A program made the translations under genes and the position numbers. DNA of 64,000 nt from Tachypleus tridentatus (Eukaryota > Arthropoda > Merostomata > Xiphosura > Limulidae). The notes beneath the pieces were generated by a model that ran no database searches, had not been told where the DNA came from, and saw nothing but the letters and a program-made list of their open reading frames with translations. Below are positions 48,992-61,045 of the stretch, one piece after another (position 1 is the first letter of the stretch; every line of letters starts with the position of its first letter). The stretch covers positions 46,472,035 to 46,536,034 of the forward strand of contig NC_134831.1 of assembly GCF_004210375.1 (NCBI RefSeq), read 5' to 3'.

Positions 48992-49267
48992 TTTGTTTGT
49001 TTCGGAATTTCGCACAAAGCTACTCCAGAGCTATCTGTGCTAGCCGTCCCTAATTTAGCAGTGTAAGACTAGAGGGAAGGCAGCTAGTCATCACTACCCA
49101 CCGCCAACTCTGTGGCTACTCTTTTACCAACGAATACTGTGATTGACCGTAACATTATAACGCTTCCACGGCTGGGAGAGCGAGTATGTTTGGCGCGACT
49201 CGGGCGCGAACCCGCGACCCTCAGATTACGAAGCGCACGCCTTAACGCGCTTGGCCATGCCGGGCCT
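48992..49267 (-). mobile_element. Family A SINE, young insertion with target-site duplication
   Basis: It is flanked by GATAAGTTGTG at 48981-48991 and 49268-49278. The site is empty in copy 1 (about 21718) and copy 2 (about 30378). The head reads GGCCCGGCATGGCCAAGCGC on the minus strand. Confidence 0.93.
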
Positions 49268-49502
49268 GATAAGTTGTGTAAGGTGTACCTCATTTGCCTC
49301 ACATTATTTTGTTAGAACTACAGTTGAGATCGAAGATTGCGTGATTCTAACATAATATCGAATAATAAGGAAGGTGCAACACATGATACATCTTGCTTAT
49401 TTTAGTACGTGTAACTATTTAGTGAATCAAAGGTTTAGAATAAATAGAAAACCAGCATATATAAAACTGAAATTAGGAATGTGGTATCTAAGAAAAGTAA
49501 AT

Positions 49503-49740
49503 GTGGAATATTTTCAAATTTATTCAAAAACCAGGCACAAAACTGAGGTCTATATTATGTAGAAACTACACTGACAAACACCACACCAACATTATTTATA
49601 AAATAAAATGTGATAACTGCCACGTTACGTGGCAAACTGCTTTGTGAACCTGACGATGACCGAAGAAAGTCGAAACGTTGTTCGCTCCTCTGCGTAAAAT
49701 ATTTTCTAAACCCAAACGAGCCGTTTTTACATATATATTA
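49503..49740 (+). mobile_element. Penelope-like element fragment
   Basis: The plus strand reads FIQKPGTKLRSILCRNYTDK then HHTNIIYKIKCDNCH, the start of the same GIY-YIG domain as at 22.9 kb, then jumps directly into the hammerhead-like tail. The middle of the nuclease is deleted. It is in the opposite orientation to the fragments at 22.3 and 31.0 kb and at a different point of the unit, so it is a separate insertion. Confidence 0.78.
49648..49690 (+). ncRNA. Hammerhead-ribozyme-like core
   Basis: CTGACGA (49650-49656), a hairpin with GAC (49658-49660) pairing GTC (49669-49671), then GAAA (49672-49675) give the full conserved core of a hammerhead in the right order. The remaining stem and the cleavage triplet are not clear to me. 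It is the best of three related sites in this window. Confidence 0.45.
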
Positions 49741-50385
49741 TTTCCTTATGAATTGAATCAATATTTTAATAACTCTACTGCTTTGAATTTCAGTAATGAT
49801 CATTGTATTGTTAATTTTTCTTTATAGATATTTTTTTTCTTAAAAGTAACGAAACTAGAGCTAAAGGTAATAATAAGGTATAAGTTAAAATGGGATGATT
49901 TATCAGAATTTTGTAGTAATTTGGATAATACTTTTTATACTAGTACTAGTGTACTTTAATTAATTTTTAAAAATATTTCTCAAATTAATCTTTCCGAAAT
50001 AAGAACATTAATGACTGTAATAAGATTTTTATTTTGAACATGATAATGCAAAACACGTACTTATACATATTATAAAATATTTCTTCAAAGTCAATGGTTT
50101 ATGAAGTTTAGAAACAGAGAAACTACAAATCAAACCTTCATATTTGGGAATTAACTTTAGACATAAAGTATTCAGTGACTTGCAGAATTCTAAAATTATT
50201 GATCAATCTATAAAAAGTAATATATTTTCTTGTAAAATGTTAAAGCCTACCATCAGTTATAAATACGAAGATCCAACTGGTCCACTACTATATAATGTAA
50301 AGTTATAGCCAGTGTATCTCCACCGCAATGTTGTTCTTACTTCCGCAGCTACCTCCGAACTCTAGAATAGCTTTCATATCCCACA
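49740..50385. repeat. Block X, copy 4 (short)
   Basis: It matches about 7110-7730 of copy 1. The RT remnant is not included. No gene is present. Confidence 0.78.
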
Positions 50386-50389
50386 TTAT

Positions 50390-52290
50390 TCATTGGGAGT
50401 TATATAGTTTCGCTCAATTACGCTATTTGATCGTAAAAGAATAGCTACGATATTGCCGTCGGTGGTAATGACTATCTTTGTCCTCTCTAGTCTTACACTG
50501 TTAAATTAAATACAGCTAACATAGATGACACTTGTGTAGTTGTGCGCGAAATAAAAAAACAACAACAACAACCAAGAAACATTATCTGATGTCTTTCCTT
50601 TGAAGAACAAAACGTTTAATTTAGGACTCTGGCTTGAAGATTTATGGTAAAAAATCTGTTCTACAATTCAGGTGTGATAATTATATTGTTTTATTCTGTG
50701 GTTAACAAACTTTTTGGTACTTGTTGAAATAAAACTTTAAAATTACCACATTCAGATATAAAAAAATTCTAACACATTTAGTTTAAATTAAACTATCACT
50801 GATTGGTGTCTAATTAGGTTATTGGAATGAATAGCATCGTTCTTATTCCAGAAAACAAAAAGATCCAGTTTCCCTATTACTATTAAATTCGTTTTGTTTT
50901 AAATGACGAAATGAAAGCAAGAAAAATATATTTATTTCCTAATTTTAATATCATAGAACGAAGAGTTCTTATTTTTCTCACATTTCTTCATCCTTAACTG
51001 GAACAACAGATGATTTCAGAATATTAAATGTTGTGGGTTTCTATGTACCCTGTTTAACTGAAAGGGTAGATAAATTATATTTGTGGGATTCATCCACTGC
51101 TTTATGTTGCATCCATAATATCCCTTGATAATTATGTTTTTACGTTTCATTGGCTAAAATACTTGAAATCAAGTTAGCATTTTTGAGACAGTTTTCAAAG
51201 AAAACTCTTCTTGGGTTCTTCTTTAATATAAAACTTTGTTTGCAATCAGATGGAATGTAATATACATCAGTTAAATGTTTAGTTAATGTTAAAAGCAGGA
51301 TAAAGTTTCATCAGTAGTTACAGTAAGTTTGTTATTCAAGTCCAATTATATACATCAGCAACCTTTATAGTAGAAGTCAAGTATTCCTGAAAACGAAAAT
51401 CTATAGATTACGTAAATTGTATATTAACGAATAATTACCTGAATGCTATTCACTTTTAATTTTAATATGAAGGTGTTTCCTAAACTTAATTTTCTATATA
51501 TCATATTATTTTTATATATGGTGTCTATTTAAAGATACAATCTTTAAAAAGAAAGCGCCAGAGGATTCTCAAACAACCAACACAAATATTTACTCATTAG
51601 CGTATTTTTGATACTTAAGAACTTTGATATGTATTTAAATTCAACACGTTTGGTTAGAATATTGACTTGAAACAATGTAATCAATATATTACTTTGTAGT
51701 ATAAACATATACATATCATGTGAACTTACACAATACATTTCAAATACTTTTCATTGTTTACGAAGATGAACTTATTCTAAACTAACTATCATGGCTGTAC
51801 GTGAAATATTCACTATTTTCTCTAAATGTGTCTTAGGCACTGATATGATAATAAGATAATATACATAAGTTGTACCATAAGTTGAAATAACGTATGGAAA
51901 TCATAAAAGTAACCATTTTGTAAGCAATTGCAAAGAAATAAAAATAGAAAACATTTTCTTAAGATATTTTGAAAATTAACAAGAAAAGCTTCTTCTAAGT
52001 AAAGTTTTTTTTTTTTATTTCAATTTTTGAAACATGTCTGGATGGCCTATATTTAATAATTAACCTTCATGCTTTTACCAGCTTTATGGTATAGTTCCAC
52101 TGTTACTGTTAAATTAAACTAAACCCAGTAATATCTGGATAAATTATACAATTAGTTAAAACAATCTCGGTAAAAGTAATTTACAGTGTTTTAAAGTATT
52201 TACAAGTAATGTATAATCTGTTGTCTTCTAAATTGTATGAACTGACCGAATCTCTTGCTATATTTATGTGTTAAAAATATACGTAGTATT
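50390..52290. repeat. Block Y, copy 4
   Basis: It matches 10100-12060. It is noncoding and begins with the remains of the shared family A SINE. Confidence 0.78.
50395..50575 (+). repeat. Family A SINE, truncated, shared
   Basis: Body and tail remain (TCTAGTCTTACACTGTTAAA, then GTAGTTGTGCGCGAAATAAA). It is the third copy of the insertion at 10040-10310; the tRNA head is gone. Confidence 0.72.
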
Positions 52291-55200
52291 TCGAAAATTC
52301 TTTAAGCTATAAGTCTGTATTTACTCTACAGATTTCTCTCAAAGTGAATACAAAAGACATTCACACTAAAATGTTTTATATTAATCAGTCTGCTGAAGCA
52401 CGAAAATATCGTTCCTAGTTAAGGAACATATCTGACAATACAACGCGTTCCTATATTTATAAGTAAGAATACTATATTTATTTTTGACCGGAATGAATTC
52501 TATTTTTGACCTAAATGTAGGTAGTTTTATCCAATCGGAGGTTAATGTTATACAATCAACAGTTATTTATAAAACTCGTAAAGATTTTAGACTAAATGTA
52601 GGTTAGAAAATTGTATGGTTTTGTTCTTCTATCCCTGTTGAACAAATTCATGTTGATTTTTCTCGAACAATTCGAACTGAAATTCATCTGTTATTGAATA
52701 CAAATATGAATAATTCATATTTTTATTAACATGGAAACGAAAACACATGGATGTATTTCTGACTATATTTCTTTCAGATTTAAAAAGTTTGTTTCATAAA
52801 TTAAATATATTGATATTTTTTCATCTGCCGTTTTATCATTATTACACATTACCTGACAAAGTAATCATGAATACTACTTAGTGAACAGTTACAACATTGA
52901 TAAGTCTCCTTTAAAAATATATTTCTGTTCTGAATAAACATCAGTCTCTCAAATGTTTAGTTAGTAAGGCGGTAGCAGTCAGATCTGAGAACTTTGCCTA
53001 CTATGTTAAATAAATTCAACAGAAACAGAAGATGCTGGAACGCTAAGGTAGCGTTTTGCTAGTATAGATAGGGTAGAAAAGTGGATGGATCTTCCAATAA
53101 TCTATATATAGTTTTTTTCGTCAGGACTGTAAAGACTGTAGAGGTAGGTGTTCACCTTCATCTTCTAAAGATGAGGCGCTAGAGTCTTGGAGTAAACAAA
53201 TAAACTAAATAGCTTTCCTTCTTTTCAAGGAAAGAACAGTCCTCTTTTGGTTCTATGGTTCCGGGACTAGGCGGTGGAGAATATTTATTGGCTTTTTGCT
53301 GCGGAAGCATTCCACGCAATTAATAGATCGTAGTTCTAGTGAAACAACAGTCGTGTTTAGACCTGAGATCCATTGTTCTAGCCAAGTGGAATGTAGCTTG
53401 TACTGAGTCAGTCAGGCGTAAACAGATACCTTCAACGGAGAGACAACATTGAAATTATATCTGGAGTGCATCTTATCAATATGAGTCGTCAGCCAATAAA
53501 TACATGGCACTACATAACTGAAGGTAACAATGTTCTGACCCTGGCTGAAACCTGTTAGTGTCGGGATTGTCACCAAATCTGCAAGAACAGTTAGTTCACA
53601 AAAAGCACCTTTCGGTGTACTCTTTCAGTATAATGTGTTCATGAATCCATTCAATGAATACAAATACTATGTCACTGCATTTCAATTACAAGTATGATTA
53701 CTTTTATTTTTCCTTCCACCGTATATAAATATTAATACGAATACCTTGTGTCTACCGTAAGGAGAACGTGTCTACAGGATTTTCTCTAGTCAATAGTTGT
53801 GTTTCGATTGTTGTTTGGTCCTTTTCGTGTAGTAAAAGATTTCCAGTTCACTGAGAGTGTTTATTTCGTTGTAAGGGAACAATTAAACCTTTATGTTAGT
53901 CAAATTCGCTGCCAAGATATCTACTCTACTATTGAATCTCCATAAAGAATATATCCTAAGAAATTTAATATTCCTTTTATAATTCGACAACTTCCAATGT
54001 TAATAGTGTCAGTTTTACTTACCTGTTAAGTGACTGCAATACGACCCTATTAAAACATAAAATATTGCATGAACGAGTCACATTGAATAATCTTCAATGA
54101 ACATACCTTTTGTTTTTCACGCGTTTGGTGGAATATCTGTGCTAGTTGTCTCTAAATTAGCAGTGTAAGACTCGATGGAAGGCAGCTAATCATCACTACC
54201 CAGCGTAAAATCATGAAGTTACTCTTTTACCTACGAATACTTGGAGTGACCATCACATAATAACACCCCCACGACTGAAAGGGCGATCTTTTTTGTGCGA
54301 CGGGGATTAGAACCCGCGGCTTTCATATTACACGTCGACTACCATAACGGACTGACATAATTTGGATATATCCATTCTCTTTCTATTCATGTAATTTATA
54401 TTTATTTTTGACTTAACAGTTAAATAGCAGATCCAAACAACCAACTGGCATGCCTCTTCCATGGAAAAGCACGTCCAACTCCTAGGAAAAGATTCTTATG
54501 ACCTAAAAGAAGCCAGTCACTTTCAAGGAGAAGCCTCTCAACCGCTCAAACAAACCCTTTGCCATGTACTCGAAGCCCAATATCACATATATTACATTCT
54601 AGACTTTATTGTTTAAAATAAATGTTTTTTAAATGACATAGAATAGTTTGAGTACCTGTTTAATCGGAAATGCCTAAATCTAAATTAATTCTGTTCCTGT
54701 TAAAGGTATTTTGTAGCATATAAAATTGTTCATTTCAAATAAAGAACCCTTATTATAGGAATTGAACGTTACATGTGTTTAACATATTTGGAATCTGAGT
54801 TCGATTGCCGGCAGTGACATGAACGATACAGACCTAAAAAGGTTGAGAGAGTTTATGATTTGTAGTCTGATGAGTAAATTTTACCCTGAAGAGAAAACTG
54901 GAAACAGACATTTCGATACACTTGGTTTTCCAAGTGAAGCTATCCTAATAAGTTTTACGAAGTTATAGTTTCCAAAGTTTGTAGTATGCTAATTGTAGCA
55001 ACTCAACAATATACAATTGTCACTCTGTGTTGCATTAGTTATCTTCTATAAGCTTGATACGATCTGTTTTAGAAATTTTAGTTAAGTCAAAAATACCTGA
55101 AGGTGCAAACACTAGTGCTTTCGTAAAACATACATTGTTGTCTCTTCTACTCAAAAATCTTCTACAAATTTTGGGAAATAGGTGAAAATTTCACAATATA

Positions 55201-55430
55201 TATTTAAAAATGTACGTTACATACATTTCTAAATATACATTTAACTAAAATTAACATCTGTATTATAACAATTAGATATTATTAAACCCGTTAAAACAAC
55301 AAGAAACGCATTTCTTGAAATGAGTTATCCTGTGAACTTTTCAATGGTCTGATACCTGTATAACACGAAAAATCAAATGATAGTTTGGGATTCATATTAA
55401 TGTGTTAGTATTTTAAGCAGAATATCTTGC
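52290..55430. other. Unassigned region between blocks Y and Z of unit 4
   Basis: Apart from the SINE at 54112-54350 I see no repeat shared with the rest of the window and no open frame with a domain. The section 52950-53650 has a more even base composition than its surroundings. Unit 1 has a different, shorter sequence at the same place (12115-13310). Confidence 0.45.
54112..54350 (-). repeat. Family A SINE, diverged
   Basis: The body is typical (CCCCCACGACTGAAAGGGCG) with the head at the right; the tail has lost the GCACAAAGCTACTCGAGG part. Confidence 0.75.
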
Positions 55431-56599
55431 TAAATAATTTACATGAATAAATAAGACATACCAGTTTTTCATACTTCTGAAATTCCTCACTAAACAAACA
55501 CTTACTATGTGAATAAAAGGCCTATCAAATAACTCTACATATAATTTACTCTCTCGCTCCATGTCACCTAGTTTTTCATTATTAGAAAACCTCACTAATA
55601 AAGGTTACAATCCCTGCAATTTGTATAAATAGGTAACAGAAGTGAATTTATTATATATTGCATTAACAGTTAATAATTTAAACAACGTGATTTGCAAATA
55701 CTACAGAAAAGAAAGTTAGTAGCTTTTGTACTAAATGATTCTGAGATAACTATATTAACATAGAAATCTGTGTGAGTAAATAACATTTGAAAATATACAT
55801 ACTCTATTGTATCGAGCTATAGTGTTTCAATCACTTAATTAAAATTAACTCTTAAAAATTAACTAAACATTTTTCAAAATATATAACTCATATGTTAGAT
55901 ATAATAACTTATATAACACTATGTTCAACTATTTGTCTAAAGAATAGAAAATCTTTACATGAATATTTTTAATCAAAGAATTCTCAAATTATATTTTGTT
56001 TTCGATGATATCGTAGTACAAAAATCGTTTCCTTTGAGACAATAATCACAAAAGAAATAAAAAACAAGTTTAATCATCAGCAACTTCATAATGCATGGTA
56101 TCCTTAAACTTAAAGTTTATCAAGTTTTGACAAACCAGGATTTTCTCTAAAAACATGTTATAAATACAGTGAAATAAACACTTTTGAAACATAAGCTTTC
56201 AAAACATTCATAGCAATGTTTGTGTATGATATATAATGATAATACATGTAGATACTCAATAAAGAGAAACAGCTGATATCCATAGAAAATTATTTTATTT
56301 TTCAATGTTGCATCTTATTGTCTCATCAAATCGCAAACACCTTACTAAACACAATCCCTGATTAAAAAAAAAATACATCTGTATTCCAGTTTACATTAGT
56401 CTACTATGTTACCACAGACGTAATAGTATGTCATTTTTTTCATGAGCCATTAACATGTAGAATTTTACTTTGTCAATTTGTTTTCAAAAACAGCTAATGA
56501 ACATCTCTGTGCTCCTTATCAAAGCAGCTACAGATAAACAAACATTACGATATTTTATTATATAATGATTAAACAGGAAGTGACGGCTGTCAACTCGTT

Positions 56600-56683
56600 C
56601 CCTCGCTGTTCCTGTCAGAAGTGTTTATATTAATGGTTGTGTGCGATGTGTTTCAGGGTAAAATATAGTTACAAGTATCCATA
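56600..56683 (-). pseudogene. Transporter copy 4, exon 9 remnant
   Basis: It is recognised by alignment to 25791-25881 (GACAGGAACAGCGA shared). The acceptor reads CATAT instead of CATAG, and a short insertion (about 56643-56660) breaks the frame. Confidence 0.6.
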
Positions 56684-57274
56684 TGAAAAGCAAAAAAACA
56701 AATAAACAGCCATATGGGAATAAAATTATAAATTATATATCATAACGCAATCACGTAATATATGTTCATTAATTTATAAAGTATTTCACTGTAATTTATA
56801 TTACATGATTATTGTACATCAAACTATAACAATCTCATAACCAATATGTGGTGATAACTCTAATCCCATCATTAAGTAACTGAAATTTATTTTGATAGTT
56901 GCATTGTTCACAAGAAAACACTGCTACGCTTTATCTAATTTTTTAACAGTACCTTTTTCATTTCTTATGCTTGATCGAAAAAGACGAGTGTATAATAATA
57001 CATCCATTACACAGGATGCATTTCGCTTAACAGCAGAACTTATTAGACCAGTTCGGTTTCAAATAATATAAAGGTTTTCCTTGCTCTTCAGTGTCTCAGA
57101 TTGCGACAGTTTTTAATTACGAAAAAACGTGGCAGTTAATTTGCGTTGTGAATCAGACATTTGTTTACTTTTTTTTTCCCAAGATAATGAATGATAAGAA
57201 AACAAACACTCATCTTTAAAATACAGTAATATAGAACACTTATTGTTCATAAACTAAAACAAAATCATACTGAC

Positions 57275-57373
57275 CTTTGAAAGAAACAGTAGCTGTACAC
57301 AAAATCTAGCAAACCATCCTAACGATTTAATAATACGATGGGTAAAAAAAGACAAGAGAAAGAAGGAAGCCGT
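57275..57373 (-). pseudogene. Transporter copy 4, exon 8
   Basis: Ninety-nine bases against 100 in copy 2, with acceptor ATTTCAG and donor GTCAGT. TASFFLLSFF is followed by a diverged helix and a frameshift near the 3' end. Confidence 0.65.
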
Positions 57374-57620
57374 CTGAAATAAAAAGCCGTGCATTGTTAG
57401 TTAAAACTCCTTATGTTTACTTTATGTATTGTAGAAAGATTTCTACTTTACTTCTGATAATTCAAATTTAGAATATAACGTGGTTTTAAAGTAAATACTC
57501 GTTCACAGAGGGCTGTTCTTTAAAAAACGTTGACTATATATAGTTCAATAATTTATTTACAGAAACATTTATTTAGTTTTGTTTCAGACATAAAAAATTG
57601 ATATAACGTTGAATACTTAC

Positions 57621-57850
57621 TGATGTAAAAAATACCACTCCGAAAATTTCAGAAGTGTACTTTGATGGAAAAACTTCAGCAAAAACAGCCGGAACACAGA
57701 CAAAAGCAAGAGAAATTGTAAAGGAGAGACCACAAACCGAGTTCATGTACATAACCTTTGCTTGAAGAGATGTCGCCACCATAGTGAACAGTAACACTTT
57801 ATTCGCAGCAAGGGAAGACTCGTTAATAAAAGATATATAAATTAAAGGGA
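57621..57850 (-). pseudogene. Transporter copy 4, exon 7
   Basis: The open part reads VLLFTMVATSLQAKVMYMNS, SVCGLSFTISLAFVCVPAVF and AEVFPSKYTSEIFGVVFFTS to donor GTAAGT, covering helices 10 and 11. Near the acceptor there are 14 bases more than in copy 2, and the phase-0 entry from exon 6 meets TAA at the third codon. Confidence 0.75.
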
Positions 57851-58375
57851 CTGAAGTTAAAAAAACAAATTTAAACTACAAGAAACATAAAACAACAGCT
57901 ATATAAAGGATAAAATATTATGTTTGATCGAGAGATATGTTCTTATTAAAATACATATTATTCGGTCCAGAGTTTGGATTAGGTTAACATTTATTATCCT
58001 TTTTTTTTTTAGAAGAAAACTAATTACTTATCAAATCGACTGACTTGGTGAGTAATCTGAAAGTGTTTGTATAAATATTTTCTTTACTTTAAACTAAAGT
58101 GTTTTAAACACTTTTCAAAACAGTTTTTTTCAACATTATTTTCACTATCTCAGTATCGCTGAGTATTATCACACTGATATATTTTTGCCTAATTTACAAA
58201 GGCAAGAATGAACTATGTTGTTAAACTGCAGAGCTCAGACAGAAGTTTTATTTTTCTAAACTCTCTATCTTACTGCTTAATTTTAAAGATTTTATACAAT
58301 GAACACAACAATTATTATTTTAATAATTTTTAATAACAACATAAGTTCAATCACTTCCCTTCACCTTGTTTTTAC

Positions 58376-58498
58376 CTTGTAAGATATTTTGCCTTCAATT
58401 AAGCTCACAGTCACCTGGCTGAGAGCATGAACAGCTGCAGCTACAGAACGAACGATAGATAAAAACGAATCGTCTTCTATAAACGTCTGTCCACATGT
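58376..58498 (-). pseudogene. Transporter copy 4, exon 6
   Basis: The exon has 123 bases, 41 open codons (TCGQTFIEDDSFLSIVRSVA, then HALSQVTVSLIEGKISYK). Several family residues are changed: Gly to Arg in IVGSV, Arg to Gln in ALSRV and Gly to Ser in VGLI. Confidence 0.82.
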
Positions 58499-58769
58499 CT
58501 GCAAAACAGTAAGAAAGTAATTTTGAAATGAAAAAAAAACTTTCTATCATCACTCCGGTTAGATTGTTTTAACACAGTTCTGGAGTTGTTACATAGTTTC
58601 TAAATATAACTTGTGCTTATTTTATATAAAGTTAGAAATCTGCACTCTATGATTTCTTGCAGAGTTTGTTCCATGTCTCACATCAAGACGGCTTATAATG
58701 ACAATAAAATTAGTATTTTCTGAAGATTAATCTTAGTTATGGTAGTTAATAGTTACAGATACTACTTAC

Positions 58770-59070
58770 CTTATAAAAAACATTCACAAACATATATGGG
58801 TAATATGAGCTAATACAAACTATTGACAAAAGATAAAATTCTTTCATTTTAAGAGCTTCTGTTGGTAACACATCAAGTTCAGCTTTATTTTTTCTCTACG
58901 GTTGTTGGTCATCAGCGTTCAAATTGGCTGGAGTTTCTTCCAATGATGTAGATAGTTTTTCATTATTTATTGTTGTTCTATAGTCCAGAAATTTTTGTAC
59001 TTAATTGTTTAATGCACGAATGCCTTGACGTTTTGCACATATGTGTTAGTTCACTGGACACTGTTTCTTC
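58770..59070 (-). pseudogene. Transporter copy 4, exon 5
   Basis: It has 301 bases, one more than the inferred ancestor, with acceptor CTAACCCAG and donor GTAAGT intact. The extra base is in the AAAAATTT segment. A TAG at 58896-58898 follows DDQQP. It retains EALKMKEFYLLSIVC. Confidence 0.8.
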
Positions 59071-59535
59071 CTGGGTTAGAAATATTAATACAGTTGTTCT
59101 GTATGTACAGAAACTGACGATACAATATAATAGAAAATAGAAGCGCCAACTTTCTTCATTTTCTTAATTATGTGATAAAACCATCATTTTACTAGAGGCT
59201 TTTGTCTTAAAAAAACCCAATAAATTTCGTTAATGTTATACCCTGGCGGAGCCTTTTTAGATGAAGATTTAATTTTACCAACGTTTCTATATATTAGAAT
59301 ACCTTTCCTAACAGCTTTGGTTCACACATGTCAACATTTCTTCAGAAATACGCAGCAAAACTATATTTGATTGCAAATTAATTATTTTTATAATTTGGTT
59401 GAAAGTTAACATAGGTCCACACAAACCTTACTATTCAGAATTAAAAGATTCCCAGCTCGCTTAACGAAAACTGTCATTAGTAAATAAGTCGGACTTTTTC
59501 ATATCATTTACTTTGCAATCTAAAGTTCCTCTAAC

Positions 59536-59948
59536 CTGTTTTAATTCTTGTGGTAATTCTTTATACATGAGTAACCGAATCAGTAGAATGCCACCAGGCC
59601 TGGCATAGCCTAGAGCGTTAAGGCATGCGCTTCGTAATCTGAGGGTCGCGGGTTCGCGCCCGAATCGCGTCAAACATGCTCGCCGTGCGGGCGTTATAAT
59701 GTGACGGTCAATCCCACTTTTCGTTGGTAAAGAGTAGCCCAAGAGTTGGCAGTGGGTGGTGATGACTAGATGCCTTCCCTCTACTCTTCCACTGCTAAAT
59801 TAGGGACGGCTAACACAGATAGCCCTCGAGTAGCTTTGTGCGAAATTCCAAAACAAACAAACAAACAAACAGAATGCCACCAGCGAAACTTGCCGTTATC
59901 AGAAACAAAGCAGGAACACTTTCTATAATTTCATTGTTGTAAAAATAT
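59536..59948 (-). pseudogene. Transporter copy 4, exon 4, split by a SINE
   Basis: Without the SINE and one target-site copy the exon is 127 bases, exactly as in copy 1, and open (IIESVPALFLITASFAGG, then ILLIRLLMYKELPQELKQ). The insertion falls within the helix-coding GGCATTCT segment. Confidence 0.87.
59597..59870 (+). mobile_element. Family A SINE inserted in coding exon 4 of copy 4
   Basis: It is flanked by a perfect 12-base duplication AGAATGCCACCA (59585-59596 and 59871-59882). The head starts GGCCTGGCATAGCC, the anticodon loop region reads CTTCGTAATC, and the tail ends in CAAA repeats (four to five units). It is antisense to the gene. The site is empty in copy 1 exon 4. Confidence 0.95.
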
Positions 59949-60917
59949 CTGAAAGAATGTTGAACGTTTACTTGTTAATAAAAAACTAAACTGACGTAAG
60001 AATTAATTTAATACTATAGTGATAAGATTGAACAGCATCATTCCACTTAACACGGACTTATTTGTAAGGTTAGAGAAAAGGTTTCGACAATACAGATAGT
60101 CCAAGGTATAGCTTCATATTTAACTACAAACAATGAAATCAACACACAAAACTAATAAAAAAAGCACATGTGTAAATTATAGCTTTAATTCCTGATGAAA
60201 GACAATATTTGTGTCTTTCGAATATCTTGTTCCAGCCTGGTATCTAAAATGGCATTCACCTTCTTTCAACAACTAACATTTAATATTTCTAAATTTCATG
60301 AATTTAATTAAAGAATAATCTATAACACATAACCCTTGGAAGATATTGTAAATATCTTAAAATAAAAATGATGAATAATGAATTCCAACAATGATATGCA
60401 GGATCTGTGGGGTTGTATACGACTAGCTGGTGTTCCCGTACCCTGGACGGTATTTACGTAAATTCATGATTAATCAAAGCTTGTCCTAGGAAATGAAAAG
60501 TTGTTTCCTTTATATATAATTTAAATAAAAAACACACCTGAGAATGAAGAAAAAATAAAGTTCTACGTAATGAGAACCTGAGACGAACGGGAAAATTGTG
60601 ATTTCTATTGCAAATCAACATCAAAACATAAAAATTTCGCGAAGTTGGTGTTTTCAAATCGCGCAGAAATTTTTATGAGTGTCATATAAGTAAAATCTCC
60701 ATAATATCATAATTTTACAATTTTCATAGTTTTTTTTCCAAAACGTACTAAATATTTGTGACTTGTAGAGTGAAAAAAATAACAGTTAAAACAAAAATAA
60801 GTAAGAATTTTTATTATTTTGAGAAAAATGTAAAATAAGGTACTAGAAAACTGAAACTAGGAATGTGTGTTTTATTTCTAAAAGCGTCACGAAAGTTTAT
60901 AGAAATTTGTAACTTAC

Positions 60918-61045
60918 TAATCAGAAGCAGGTTGTAGATTGTTAGGGTTTACAAGGAATGTCTGCACACTATTCATAAATAGAGGAGTTACAGCTAACCC
61001 TGAATCAACTAGCCCTGTCACGAAGCCTTTTTTGTTGGGAAACAA
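60918..61045 (-). pseudogene. Transporter copy 4, exon 3
   Basis: The exon has 128 bases: LFPNKKGFVTGLVDSGLAVT, then VNPNNLQPASD and a final TA. Donor GTAAGT and acceptor ACAG are intact. The last two bases combine with the A of exon 4 to TAA. Confidence 0.85.

Larger units (their letters stand above)
46740..49500. repeat. Block Z, copy 3 (exon 1 and 5' flank only)
   Basis: It matches 18850-21950 of copy 1. At about 49500 it is interrupted by a Penelope fragment. The shared family B SINE is at 47912-48035 and a private family A SINE at 48992-49267. Confidence 0.82.

Noticed and set aside
49084..49315. Open frames of 67-72 codons on both strands, and similar ones at 10048-10257, 44349-44591 and 20014-20226
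   Set aside because: They lie within SINE copies and follow SINE sequence; no protein is implied. Only the transporter-coding part of 19958-20492 is real.
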